From Vicinamibacterales bacterium (GTDB lineage: Bacteria > Acidobacteriota > Vicinamibacteria > Vicinamibacterales > UBA8438), in the NCBI GenBank assembly GCA_958296065.1, contig CATQHX010000003.1, forward strand, positions 60,066 through 124,065: a stretch of DNA of 64,000 nucleotides, given 5' to 3'. The translations under genes and the position numbers were made by a program. The notes under the pieces were generated by a model. That model saw nothing but the letters and a program-made list of their open reading frames with translations, made no database searches and was not told where the DNA came from. This document shows positions 19,154-27,881 of this stretch, piece after piece (positions within the stretch are counted from its first letter, which is position 1; each line of letters begins with the position of its first letter).

Positions 19154-19372
19154 TCAGCCCAGGAACCGCAGCGCCGGGACGACCACGGCCGCGATCGCGA
19201 TGCCGGCCGTGACCAGGTGCCACGCCAGGCGGGACTTGAGCTGAGCGAGCGCCGTGTCGAAGTGCGCCCGGGTGACCAGCTCGCCGGTGGCCTCCGTGCT
19301 CGCCTCGCCCGCGACCTCGTCAGAGGATGGAAGGACACGTTTCGGGGCGCAGACGCATTGGCCGGGCGCCAT
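19154..19372 (-). CDS. Small membrane-anchored coiled-coil protein
   Basis: About 72 residues ending ELVTRAHFDTALAQLKSRLA WHLVTAGIAIAAVVVPALRFLG: a short amphipathic helix followed by one C-terminal transmembrane helix, the layout of DUF1640/CCDC90-like small proteins. The N-terminus is uncertain and may be degraded, since the typical longer coiled coil is missing. Confidence 0.4.
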   Translation of the reverse strand: MAPGQCVCAPKRVLPSSDEVAGEASTEATGELVTRAHFDTALAQLKSRLAWHLVTAGIAIAAVVVPALRFLG

Positions 19373-19463
19373 AGAGCACCTCGTCGGCGGCTCGGAGGCG
19401 TGGCCGGTCACGTCCTGATCAGCTACCCTGAACGCGTCCATGAACCGAGTAGGAACGACCGCT

Positions 19464-20621
19464 ATGGCCGAGCGCATCTACACCCGGGATCAGCAAGGAC
19501 GGCTTGAACCGCTCGAAGGAGAGCGCTTCGGGAAGGAGGACGAACTCCAGGCCCTGATCGCCGAGCATCCGGAACTGCTTGACGGAACGCAGATGCGGCC
19601 GGACGACCCCCGGCGCTGGATCCTCATTTCCCGTGAGCAGGGAATCGCCGAATCGTCCGACGCGGCGGCCCGATGGGCGGTCGACCACTTGCTCGTTGAC
19701 CAGGACGCGGTACCAACGCTGGTCGAGGTCAAGAGGGGGTCGAGCCCCGAGATCCGCCGCACCATCGTCGGGCAGATGCTGGAGTACGCGGCACACGCTG
19801 CCCGGACGTGGTCGGCGGACACATTGCGCCATGCGTTCGAGGAGTCAGCGGACGCCCGACGTCTCGATCCCGCCGAGGAACTTGGGAAGCTGTTGCAGCC
19901 GGACGGAGAGGAAGAACCGGACGCCGACGGCTTCTGGGAGCGCGTAGCCATCAACCTCGCCGCGGCTCGTCTACGACTGCTGTTCGTCGCGGACGACATC
20001 CCGGATCCGCTGGAACGGGTTGTGGAGTTTCTCAACGCGCAGATGGCCGGAATCGAAGTGCTCGCGGTGGAGATCAAGCAGTTCAAGGGCGATTCGAGGC
20101 AGACCCTCGTGCCCCGGGTGATCGGAAGAATCGCGGGTCAGGGTGCGCGCCGCCCGAAGCTCGCCCGCGAGTCGTTCGTGAACGCCTTCGACCGTACCGA
20201 ACACCGAAGCGTTGCCGTTCGGCTCCTTGGCGTGGCAGATGAATCCGGCGCCATCGTGGAACGGTACGCTAACGGCCTCGGCATCCGGATACCCTGCTCC
20301 TACTGGAAGAAGCCGGTCGGAGTCGCCTGGCTCTTTCCGCCGTCGGAGTGGGGCCACGCGGTCTTGAGGGGGCTGACTGCCATCTCGCTGGGGATATCGG
20401 TGGACCTACCCGCGACGGAGGCGTCACTGCCTGAGGACAAGCGGCTGGTGTACGCGGCACTCCGGCGGTGGATGGAAGAGATTGCCAGCTACGACTTCGC
20501 AAAGGACGCCTCCACGCCGTACTACCATGCCTGGACGATCAGCTACGACGACGCCGCGCGCCACATCGAGCGGCTGTCGAGCGGTCTGGCGAAGGTCGTC
20601 TCGGAGATCCGCGCGTTATGA
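19464..20621 (+). CDS. Predicted PD-(D/E)XK nuclease, 385 aa
   Basis: Starts MAERIYTRDQQGRLEPLEGE; ATG 19464 has GTAGGAACG upstream, whereas the ATG at 19440 has none. Residues 70-115 read RWAVDHLLVDQDAVPTLVEV followed by KRGSSPEIRRTIVGQMLEYA: D, then (E)xK in a strand-helix context typical of restriction-endonuclease-like folds, with an I-x-x-Q-x-x-x-Y helix as in NucS/RecB-like nucleases. A second domain (YANGLGIRIPCSYWKKPVGV ...) is of unknown type. Soluble and complete. Probably cuts DNA; whether host repair or defence is not visible from the neighbours. Confidence 0.75.
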   Translation: MAERIYTRDQQGRLEPLEGERFGKEDELQALIAEHPELLDGTQMRPDDPRRWILISREQGIAESSDAAARWAVDHLLVDQDAVPTLVEVKRGSSPEIRRTIVGQMLEYAAHAARTWSADTLRHAFEESADARRLDPAEELGKLLQPDGEEEPDADGFWERVAINLAAARLRLLFVADDIPDPLERVVEFLNAQMAGIEVLAVEIKQFKGDSRQTLVPRVIGRIAGQGARRPKLARESFVNAFDRTEHRSVAVRLLGVADESGAIVERYANGLGIRIPCSYWKKPVGVAWLFPPSEWGHAVLRGLTAISLGISVDLPATEASLPEDKRLVYAALRRWMEEIASYDFAKDASTPYYHAWTISYDDAARHIERLSSGLAKVVSEIRAL

Positions 20622-20693
20622 GCCTGCGCCGTTGTCTTCGTCCCGGAACGTGACACCTGACCGGCGGCAGGCACGACCGGCGGTGCGCGCGGT

Positions 20694-20902
20694 TAGGGCA
20701 GTGATCGATACAACTTTGCCAACTGGCGTGACGCCCCAGACCCGTGATTCCAGGGCTCGCGCCCGCGAACGTGGCAACGTAGTTTCCGTCACTGTCCTAG
20801 GGCAGTGATCGATACAACTTCGCCAACTGGCGTGACGCCGCAGACCCGTGATTCCAGGGCTCGCGCCCGCGAACGTGGCAACGTAGTTTCCGTCACTGTC
20901 CT
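20694..20902. repeat. Two tandem copies of a 104-bp palindromic unit
   Basis: Units 20694-20797 and 20798-20902 differ at only a few bases. Each starts GGGCAGTGATCGATACAACT and ends AACGTAGTTTCCGTCACTG, so the ends are imperfect inverted repeats (CAGTGA/TCACTG, AACT/AGTT, GCCA/TGGC). A MITE- or REP-like non-coding element. Confidence 0.75.
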
Positions 20903-20989
20903 TACTGACCCGCGGGTCAGTAATTCTGTAATCCGCCGGAGACGTCCGGTTGACCCACGCGCCGGCCGGGCGCAACGGCGCGTCTTCGG

Positions 20990-22390
20990 GTGACCGCCGC
21001 AGGCGCCGCGGGCTGCGAAGGGTGACCGCTGCAGCGTGGCCGAGCCAGTCGAGATGTCGGCAAGGCAGCAGCGCGAGCCCGTCGCGGAAACGACCACGGC
21101 AGGAAACCCGACGCCCTCGCCGAGGCGCTCCGCATGGTCATCGACGATGGCCTCGTCAATCGCCTCGCGCACATGCGTGCCCGCATCGACCGTGACCTCG
21201 TCGACTCGCAGCGCGCGGCCGGTCCCTCAGTGACCCTGCACCGAGCAGAACGCAAGGCCCACAGGCGCCGAGCAGGAACCGCCGGCCACACTGCCGGAGG
21301 CTGCCCGGCATGACCCTGACGGCCACCAGCCGCATCGAGGGGATCGCGATCCTGCAGCATCACGACCTGGTGACCGCCGAGGCCATCGTCGACGCCAACG
21401 TCCTTGAGGAGCGGCATCGACCACCACGACGGTCAGCGCGGCGGCCGCACCGAGCAGGACGACCTCCTCCGCACACAGCCGCCCGAGGTTGCCCGCACTG
21501 AACTGAACGTCTCTCGGGAGCGAGGCGGCACGCAACCGGATACCGCCTCAAGGGGCGCACCCGGCGGCCTGCCGTCAACGCCGGCAAGCGCGCACAAGGC
21601 GGCGCGCTCCGGGCCGACGCCCCGTCCGCACGCACCGAGAGCAACAGCCCCGGGCCACCAGGCAGTGCGCTACTCGGGCGACCGCACCGAGCAGCACGCC
21701 GATCAGGGACCGAGTCCACACCGAGCAGGGCACCTCTACTGAACTCCAGCCCAGTGCGGCGCGTGTTTCAAGACGGTAACGCCAGGACCACCGACAAAGC
21801 GCCCTGCACGCACACAGACGCCCCCTCTTCAGGAACCCGCCGAGTACAGCGACGTCAAAGGCTGGCAGCACGCGCCGAGTGCAATGCCCCCGAACGCCTG
21901 CGCACCGAGCGGTCCTCGCACCGAGCACAACGTACCGCCCGAACGCACCGAGTCCGCCACGGCCAGCGAGCGGTACGCCGCCCGGCATCCCACCGAGACG
22001 GGCCAATCTCCGGACAGGCGCCGAGTGTGGCGCGCCGGGAACCTGCCAGTACCCGCCGAGTGCAACGGCCCCGGGAACCTGCCAGGTACGCACCGAGTGA
22101 AGGCGGTCAGGAAGACGCGCCGCCACGCAGCGAGCGACGGCCGCCCAGGAAACGGGAGGCGGCATGCAACCTGACGGGAGGGCAACGCACCGGAGACCGT
22201 GTCGTTTCCACGAGCCGGCACTCACGGCTGCCGGCTGTCCCCCGGAAGGAAATCCGGAACAGGCGAAAACGTTCCGCCCGCCGGGAACAAGACGCGCCTC
22301 TGCGCCGTCTAATAGCCCGTGCGGCACCGAGAAGTACACCTCTCGGTACCGGCAACCCGAATCCGGCCGGATCCGACAACCTCCCGCCGC
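20990..22390. other. Decayed GC-rich region with a recurring CRCCGAG word
   Basis: No gene is convincing. One possible short ORF ends at 21314 (KPDALAEALRMVIDDGLVNR, DRDLVDSQRAAG). From about 21236 to 22110 the words GCACCGAG or CGCCGAGTG recur at irregular 25-45-bp spacing, often followed by CAACGCC or GGGAACCTGCC. It may be an eroded tandem array. Confidence 0.4.
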
Positions 22391-22399
22391 TTGCTCAAC

Positions 22400-22840
22400 C
22401 ACGTCGAAGGTGGCCGACGTGATCGCGATGAAACTGGGTATCAGCGAGACCCGCGATGACCCCGGGTGCGCGCCCGGTATCGGCTACGCGCTGGCCGAGG
22501 CGACGGACGACGGCCATTGCGGACTGCCGGCCGACGAACTCGGGCCGCTGGCGGTCCAGCTGCTCGACGTGTCCGGCGATGCGATCCGAACCGGTCTCGA
22601 GCTGGAACTGGCCGAAGGCGCCATCGTCGCCGACACCGTGGCGGACGCGCCGTGCGCGTTGCTCGGACATGTACCGGGCCGAGCGGGAAATCACCGGCCG
22701 GCTCGTCGAGCTGATGGCGGGGAAAGTTCCCCTGGCCGGACATCAACGGTGCTCGGCGATGCCGCCGACCGGGAGCGCCTGTCCGCCGTGGGTGCTCTCG
22801 CCGGTCATCGGGCCACGTCGGTACGGACAGGACGCCGCGT
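22400..22840 (+). pseudogene. RecD2-like helicase fragment
   Basis: Reads VADVIAMKLGISETRDDPGC, AGIGYALAEATDDGHCGLPA in spirit (here APGIGYALAEATDDGHCGLP), then LLDVSGDAIRTGLELELAEG and, after a frameshift near 22670, YRAEREITGRLVELMAGKVP. This matches the helix-hairpin-helix and following segment in front of the P-loop of RecD2/TraA-type helicases. The helicase motifs themselves are gone. Confidence 0.65.
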
Positions 22841-23076
22841 GAAGGCGGACACCAGCGCGGCGGCCATCGTCACGCCGGCCGAGGCGCCTGTCGATCCATC
22901 GCTCGACTTCGGCCACCGCCTGCGCCGCCGCCCGGATATCGTGCCGATCGAACACCGCCGCCGCTACCGCCTTGAGTCCGTCGCGCCAAGGCGATCGTGG
23001 CGGTCGCCGCCTCCATGCTGACCGCCGCCTACCTCGACTTCCAACTCCGAGGTCGTGCACACGCCGGAGGAGACGC

Positions 23077-23631
23077 CTAGCCTGCGCCGTACTGAATCAG
23101 ACGCCACGGCTCGCCGTCGACCTCGTACAGCTCGACGTGCATCTTGCGCAGCACGGCCACGACCTCATCGCGCCGCTCGGCGATCAGGCGTTCGAGTACG
23201 GCGCGCTCGAGCCGCCCGGATTCCCGATCCTCTCGCCGGCCGCGGCGCACACCCTCATCGACCGCGACTTCCAGCGCCGCCTTGTGCTCGGCGGCCAGGC
23301 GCCGCAGCTCCACCGCGTGCTCAGCCCGTAGCCGCTTGACGTCCGCGGCGTGCGCATCGCGGAGGCGGTTCATCGCCCCGGTGTCGGATTCGTGTCCGTC
23401 CGGTGTTGTCGCCGACGGCGCCCCGGCAGCCGCGGCCGGAGCGCCGCCCGTCTGACGGGCCACGGCGGCCAGCAGCATCGTAGCCGTCGGAAACGCCCGG
23501 CACATCAGGTCCACAACGGCGCCACGAGTGGTAGCCACCATCCCGAGCGACACGGACAGGTTCTTGAGATGCTCGTTGGCGCGCCGGGAAATCCGTGTGG
23601 AGATCGTGCCCTCGTTCATGCCGTGTAGCAT
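23077..23631 (-). CDS. Ribbon-helix-helix-like coiled-coil protein, 184 aa
   Basis: MLHGMNEGTISTRISRRANE continues HLKNLSVSLGMVATTRGAVV: a short strand (TISTRIS) followed by two helices, as in ribbon-helix-helix DNA-binding domains. An A/G-rich linker then leads to a long charged coiled coil (RDAHAADVKRLRAEHAVELR, REDRESGRLERAVLERLIAE). Start at 23631 or at the second ATG (23619) cannot be decided; no good SD. Similar layouts occur in plasmid partition or replication regulators. Two direct repeats lie just upstream and may be its operator. Confidence 0.55.
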   Translation of the reverse strand: MLHGMNEGTISTRISRRANEHLKNLSVSLGMVATTRGAVVDLMCRAFPTATMLLAAVARQTGGAPAAAAGAPSATTPDGHESDTGAMNRLRDAHAADVKRLRAEHAVELRRLAAEHKAALEVAVDEGVRRGRREDRESGRLERAVLERLIAERRDEVVAVLRKMHVELYEVDGEPWRLIQYGAG

Positions 23632-23650
23632 CGCAAGCCCGGTGACAGGC

Positions 23651-23721
23651 TGTCAACAGATTGCCGCTTGTTTGTGGTCAGCCGCCAGAACGCCCCGAAA
23701 CCACGACTTGTCAACAGATTG
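23651..23721. promoter_or_regulatory. Paired direct repeats TGTCAACAGATTG (possible operator)
   Basis: TGTCAACAGATTG occurs at 23651-23663 and again at 23709-23721, 58 bp apart (start to start), directly upstream of the divergent RHH-like gene. Such paired sites suit an autorepressor or an iteron-like element. Confidence 0.45.
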
Positions 23722-23914
23722 TCGCACTGAGGAAGGTGATCGAGTTCACTGCAGGGGCCACCAAGGCGGCGAGTGACGATCCGGCCGATCTGGGGGTACC
23801 GAGTAGTACGTACTGCTCTGTGCCAGCGATTCTAATCATACCCCGAAATCGTTGATTTTTCCTCCAGACAGGCAACAGAAGTGCGCAATCGCACCAGAGA
23901 CCGGATACCTGAGC

Positions 23915-23956
23915 GGTGAGCGACCCCGGTTCCGGGGTCGCTCACCCAGTATTTTT
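23915..23956 (+). terminator. Strong hairpin followed by a T-run
   Basis: GGTGAGCGACCCCGG (23915-23929) pairs perfectly with CCGGGGTCGCTCACC (23932-23946), followed by CAGTATTTTT. A rho-independent terminator, though no intact plus-strand gene ends directly before it. Confidence 0.7.
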
Positions 23957-24188
23957 CCCTGCGGGAAGGCCGTTTCGGCGGTCACGCTGTCACCGTGCAA
24001 TGCAATGGCCCTGATCGGCCGAAAGCATGGCCCTGGTGCACTTCAATGCCATGACCCCAGTTCAGGCCGTGCGATGGCCCCAGTTCTCGATTCAGGTGGG
24101 TGAAGCGCCCCCGAGATCGCAACTCACGGGTCGCGGACCACCGGAACGCCGGTGGAGATAGCCTGCAGTGAAGTCCAGCCTCGCGCCG

Positions 24189-25044
24189 CTATTGCGCCCC
24201 GTCGGTGATGGTCACCTTCGTCGATTCGCTGCCGACCACGATCATGGTCGCCGTCTTGCCCTCGGGCACCAGGGTCTCAAGCCGCCGACCGATGGCGGCG
24301 CGCACCGTATCGCGTAGCGCCCTCTCCGAGTCAAGCAGGACGTTGCATGCGACCTCGTCGCACCGCTCCCAGCAGTCGACCTTCGTCCACTCGTTTTCGT
24401 TCGGATTGAAGACGGCTTTGAAGATCAGCTCACTGAGCTCCATGACCGTGCAGTCGCTCGCCCGGGTGACGATGGGGTCTCTGCAGGACGGGGCGTCGTG
24501 GCGGCGGTCGCCGAAAGCGGCGTCGTAGACGACGATCTCGCGGCCCCCGGCGAGCAACCGCATGCGGATGCTCTTCGTCCACCAAGCGCTTCACGCGGCC
24601 GCCAGCGGCGATCTCGCACTCGACGATGACGGGCTCGTGCCGAACGCGGTCTTGATCTCCAGCGTGTAGATGGCCGCGGCGTCCTGGCCGGTGAAGTGCG
24701 CGGCAGCAACTCGGCCTCCCGCGGCCCAAGTGGCCGCGCCCGCGACGAAGCGCTCAACGCGGGCTCGCGATTCGCATGCGCACGCGCCGCCACGACGCCA
24801 GGGCGAAACCCATGCCGGCCGGGTCCTCACGCCTGGTGCGCACCTCGTGCCATGTCTGCTGCGCCCAAACGCGAACAGCGCTTCGGGGTGGGCAATCCCG
24901 CAGCCGTCGGCGCCGATGACGACCCAGCGGTCGGCGCGCGTCACCTCGATAGCGGTTACGCCCGCTTGGCGCGCGTTCTGGAACAGCTCCCGCAGGCAGC
25001 GTGTCGGCGATCGTCGCGTTGAAGAACCGCGTCACCTTCTCCAT
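24189..25044 (-). pseudogene. GHKL (Hsp90-like) ATPase, several frameshifts
   Basis: From 25044 the minus strand reads MEKVTRFFNATIADTL, shifts and gives RELFQNARQAG (the N box of HATPase domains), then RADRWVVIGADGCGIAHPEA with the D-G-C-G-I G1 box. It goes on EIKTAFGTSPSSSS, shifts twice near 24645 and 24560, and ends MIVVGSESTKVTITDGAQ. The order of blocks shows one ancestral ATPase of the GyrB/Hsp90/MutL fold, now broken in at least three places. It lies immediately upstream of and divergent from the cas operon. Confidence 0.65.
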
Positions 25045-25162
25045 CCCGCCGGAGTCGACCCGCCCGCATTCGTCCGCTCGGTGTCCCGCTCATGCTCGTG
25101 GTCCCCTCGCTCTCTTCCAACGCGTTGGTCCGTCCACGCCTGAGCGGGTCATTGCTCGGGTC

Positions 25163-25192
25163 TTGACGGCTCGCCTGGGATTCCTGTAGGGT
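25163..25192 (+). promoter_or_regulatory. Possible cas operon promoter
   Basis: TTGACG (25163-25168) and TAGGGT (25187-25192) are 18 bp apart and 60 bp before the csb1 ATG. The -35 matches consensus well, the -10 weakly. Confidence 0.4.
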
Positions 25193-25251
25193 GTTTCTTC
25201 TTGCCGCGCTGTGTACGCATCATCCATTAACACGTAATTGGGAGTAACCGA

Positions 25252-26451
25252 ATGGCCCGGAAGATCAATCTCGAGGCGCTGCTCGCGGGCTGCGCCCACA
25301 ACTCGTTCGACGACGGCATCCGGATCGACACGGAACTCGTGCCCTTGGCGGGTCCTGGCGGCCCGGTAAAGCCGGCGGTCTACGAGGGCGGAGTCTACCA
25401 GCAGGATCGCAGATGGGCCGCGCCCGGCGACGCCGAGGCTATCCCGGTCATCGTGATCGACAACGTTCCATCCCAGGCCAACCGCCTCGAGGATGCGCTG
25501 CGCCGACATCGCGACTCGACCTCGATACCGGAACTGGTGCTCGATCTCTCCAAGCTCAAGCATCTGCCGGCGCATCTTCCGAAACGCCTGTCGAGCCTGC
25601 AGTTCCCCCATCGTTCCGCAGATGCTTATCTTCGAGATGCCAGGTTGGGCGACCAGGACTTCATCAGGACGGAATTGGGGCGGGCCATCTTCGGGGCGAC
25701 CGCGCAGGCCTGCGGACCCCTGATGGCGTGGTTTCCGCAGGCGCTGCTGTACGGGTTCTGGCAGTCGCACTTGGGCAAGAAGGGACACAACAGCAAGCAT
25801 GCCCGGGCGTGGGTGTCAGAGATCATCGGCTGGCATCCGGCGACGACGGAGACCAGGGTTCTGGGCGTGAAGGGTGACCCTTTGAACCTGTCGATCTCCG
25901 AGAAGGTGGCCTTCTCAGAGAACAACCTTACCGAGTGGAGCGCTACCGACGAGCAGAAGGTGAAGGGCCAGAAGAGAGAGAACCTCTCCGAAATCGGCCA
26001 CGGACAGATCTTGTTCAAGAAGGGCACCGACGCAACGCCCGCGTCCGTGTCGTTCGCGCGCGTGACCCAGCGAGCGACCGTGTCGTTCGCTCAGCTTCGA
26101 CGAGTCAGCCTCGGAGATCGGTCCGACGAGGCGGACACGGCTGCGCGTGCTCTGTTGGTGGCGCTTGGGCTGCATGCTCACCAACTCGCCTTCGGGCGCG
26201 GATTCGCGCTCCGCTCTGGAGCCGACCTGCGACCCAAGGCGACGACCGTGACGTGGCTCGGAAGTGCGGGCGAGGACGCGTGCGACCTCGGGGGCGCGGA
26301 AGCGACGCGTGAGTTGCTGCGATCCGCCAAGGAACAGGCTCAGTCGAGCGGCGTACCTCTGGACGGTTGGAATGAACAGCCCACGGTGCTGTTGCCCAAG
26401 GACAATCTCCTCTCGGCCATCCGTTCGACCTGGCCGGAGCTGGAAGACTGA
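25252..26451 (+). CDS. csb1: Type I-G Cas7 subunit Csb1
   Basis: 399 residues beginning MARKINLEALLAGCAHNSFD, with ELVPLAGPGGPVKPAVYEGG, IDNVPSQANRLEDALRRHRD, FGATAQACGPLMAWFPQALL and YGFWQSHLGKKGHNSKHARA. These are the hallmark blocks of the GSU0053/Csb1 family, the Cas7-like backbone that polymerises along the crRNA in the type I-G (formerly I-U) Cascade. GGGAG lies 8 nt before the ATG. First gene of the cas operon; the next start overlaps its stop (TGATG). Length is normal and the frame intact. Confidence 0.93.
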   Translation: MARKINLEALLAGCAHNSFDDGIRIDTELVPLAGPGGPVKPAVYEGGVYQQDRRWAAPGDAEAIPVIVIDNVPSQANRLEDALRRHRDSTSIPELVLDLSKLKHLPAHLPKRLSSLQFPHRSADAYLRDARLGDQDFIRTELGRAIFGATAQACGPLMAWFPQALLYGFWQSHLGKKGHNSKHARAWVSEIIGWHPATTETRVLGVKGDPLNLSISEKVAFSENNLTEWSATDEQKVKGQKRENLSEIGHGQILFKKGTDATPASVSFARVTQRATVSFAQLRRVSLGDRSDEADTAARALLVALGLHAHQLAFGRGFALRSGADLRPKATTVTWLGSAGEDACDLGGAEATRELLRSAKEQAQSSGVPLDGWNEQPTVLLPKDNLLSAIRSTWPELED

Positions 26452-27854
26452 TGCTGGCGATCTCCGTAGAGCTGCTTCACGGGACCTTTCGCGGCGATCC
26501 CGACGGCACAGCCGCCACCGGTCGCCAGATCCGGGGCGAGTGGCCGCCTTCCCCTGCGCGGGTGTTCGCTGCGCTGGTCGCTGCGGACGGCACACGGCAG
26601 GAATGTCGCGTGACCGACGGCACCGAGCTGACGTGGATAGAGCGGTTGGACCCGCCGGTGATTTACGCCGACGCGCAACGGTGGGAGCAACGGCTCGAAC
26701 CGCGATACGTCGTCAGACACGGCGGGAGCACGTCGAAGTCGGCGCATCAGGAGTACGTCGGACGGTCGGGCGCACTCAACCGGAGCGGGGTGCGGGTCTC
26801 GCCGCGCGATCCCTTCGTCGTCTACGTCTGGGGCGCAGAGTCACCGGGCCACGCGATTCTGGATGCGCTCCGCCTGCGCGCCGCACGGGTCGGGTACCTC
26901 GGGGCTTCCGACTCGCCGGTGCGGGTGTCCGTAACTACGCGGGTGCTCCCGGACGTCGTCGCGAAGGGAGCCTTCATTCCGGACCCGCGAGGCGACACCG
27001 TGATCAGCGTGACCCGGAGAGGACACCTGGACGTTCTCGATCGAATGTACGACGCGTGGCGTGAGCGCGGCGCGGCAGTGAGCCGACAGCAGTTTCCCGC
27101 GCTCGCCCATGGAGTGCCGTATCGCTCACCCGGAAGGGCCGAACCGATCGACAAGGGAACAGTGGTGGCGTGGCTTCGCCTCGGTACGGCGGTCTCGGGA
27201 CGCCGCATCTCCACGGTCACCGCGCTCTTCAAGGAGGCAGTCCTCAGCCGCCACCAGAGTATCCACGGCGAGCCGCCGCCGGTGCTGCACGGCCACGGGT
27301 TCAACACGAAGGGCTACGAAACAGCTCGCTATCTGGCGCTTCCCGACGTTGGCTTCCAGTGGTCTCGAGGACGCATTCACGGCCTGGCCCTGTGGATGCC
27401 TTCAGGATGTGCCGCGGTCGAGCGCCAGAAGGCGCGTGACGCCGCGTTCGCCATACCCCGCCTTTCTGGTCGCAACGTCGACGTGTCCGTCGCGCCGCGT
27501 GACGATGAGAAGTACCCGGTCGCGGCTGATCCGGCCCGTTGGGAGAAGCAATCGCGCCGCTGGGCGACGGCGGTTCCGGCAATACACGAGCGACGGCGTG
27601 CGGTCGACCTGGCGGAAGTCGTCCGCTGGTGCCGTCATGCGGGCCTGCCCGAGCCCGTGGCTTTTCGGTCGGCGCGCACCCCGCTTGCCGCCGGCGCGCT
27701 GGATCTGGCGCCGGTGGAAGTGAACCGACCAGGTCGGCCTGCACTTCCTTACTCGCACGTCGAGCTTCTGTTCGACCGACCGGTCACCGGACCGGTGGTG
27801 ATCGGCTCCGGTCGGCAGCGGGGCTTCGGTCTCTGCATACCTGTTCATGACTGA
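26451..27854 (+). CDS. csb2: Type I-G Csb2 (Cas5-Cas6 fusion)
   Basis: 467 residues: MLAISVELLHGTFRGDPDGT, RQIRGEWPPSPARVFAALVA, then LRAARVGYLGASDSPVRVSV. The start is the Cas5-like RAMP domain typical of GSU0054/Csb2. The C-terminal half (LPYSHVELLFDRPVTGPVVI, GSGRQRGFGLCIPV) ends in the glycine-rich RAMP signature with the Cas6-like role of processing pre-crRNA. His residues suited to RNA cleavage are present (for example in SHVELLF), but the catalytic residue cannot be fixed by eye. Starts inside the csb1 stop codon, so translationally coupled. Confidence 0.9.
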   Translation: MLAISVELLHGTFRGDPDGTAATGRQIRGEWPPSPARVFAALVAADGTRQECRVTDGTELTWIERLDPPVIYADAQRWEQRLEPRYVVRHGGSTSKSAHQEYVGRSGALNRSGVRVSPRDPFVVYVWGAESPGHAILDALRLRAARVGYLGASDSPVRVSVTTRVLPDVVAKGAFIPDPRGDTVISVTRRGHLDVLDRMYDAWRERGAAVSRQQFPALAHGVPYRSPGRAEPIDKGTVVAWLRLGTAVSGRRISTVTALFKEAVLSRHQSIHGEPPPVLHGHGFNTKGYETARYLALPDVGFQWSRGRIHGLALWMPSGCAAVERQKARDAAFAIPRLSGRNVDVSVAPRDDEKYPVAADPARWEKQSRRWATAVPAIHERRRAVDLAEVVRWCRHAGLPEPVAFRSARTPLAAGALDLAPVEVNRPGRPALPYSHVELLFDRPVTGPVVIGSGRQRGFGLCIPVHD

Positions 27855-27881
27855 TCGACAGCCGAGGATGAGAGCGAGGCG

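Noticed and set aside
21236..22110. A second, degenerate CRISPR array
   Set aside because: The recurring words are only 7-9 bp, spacing is irregular and no palindromic repeat of CRISPR length is conserved.
21575..22402. 275-aa minus ORF with GVPLAGRGGLGAF-like repeats
   Set aside because: Low-complexity reading of the CRCCGAG region, with no start signal or family.
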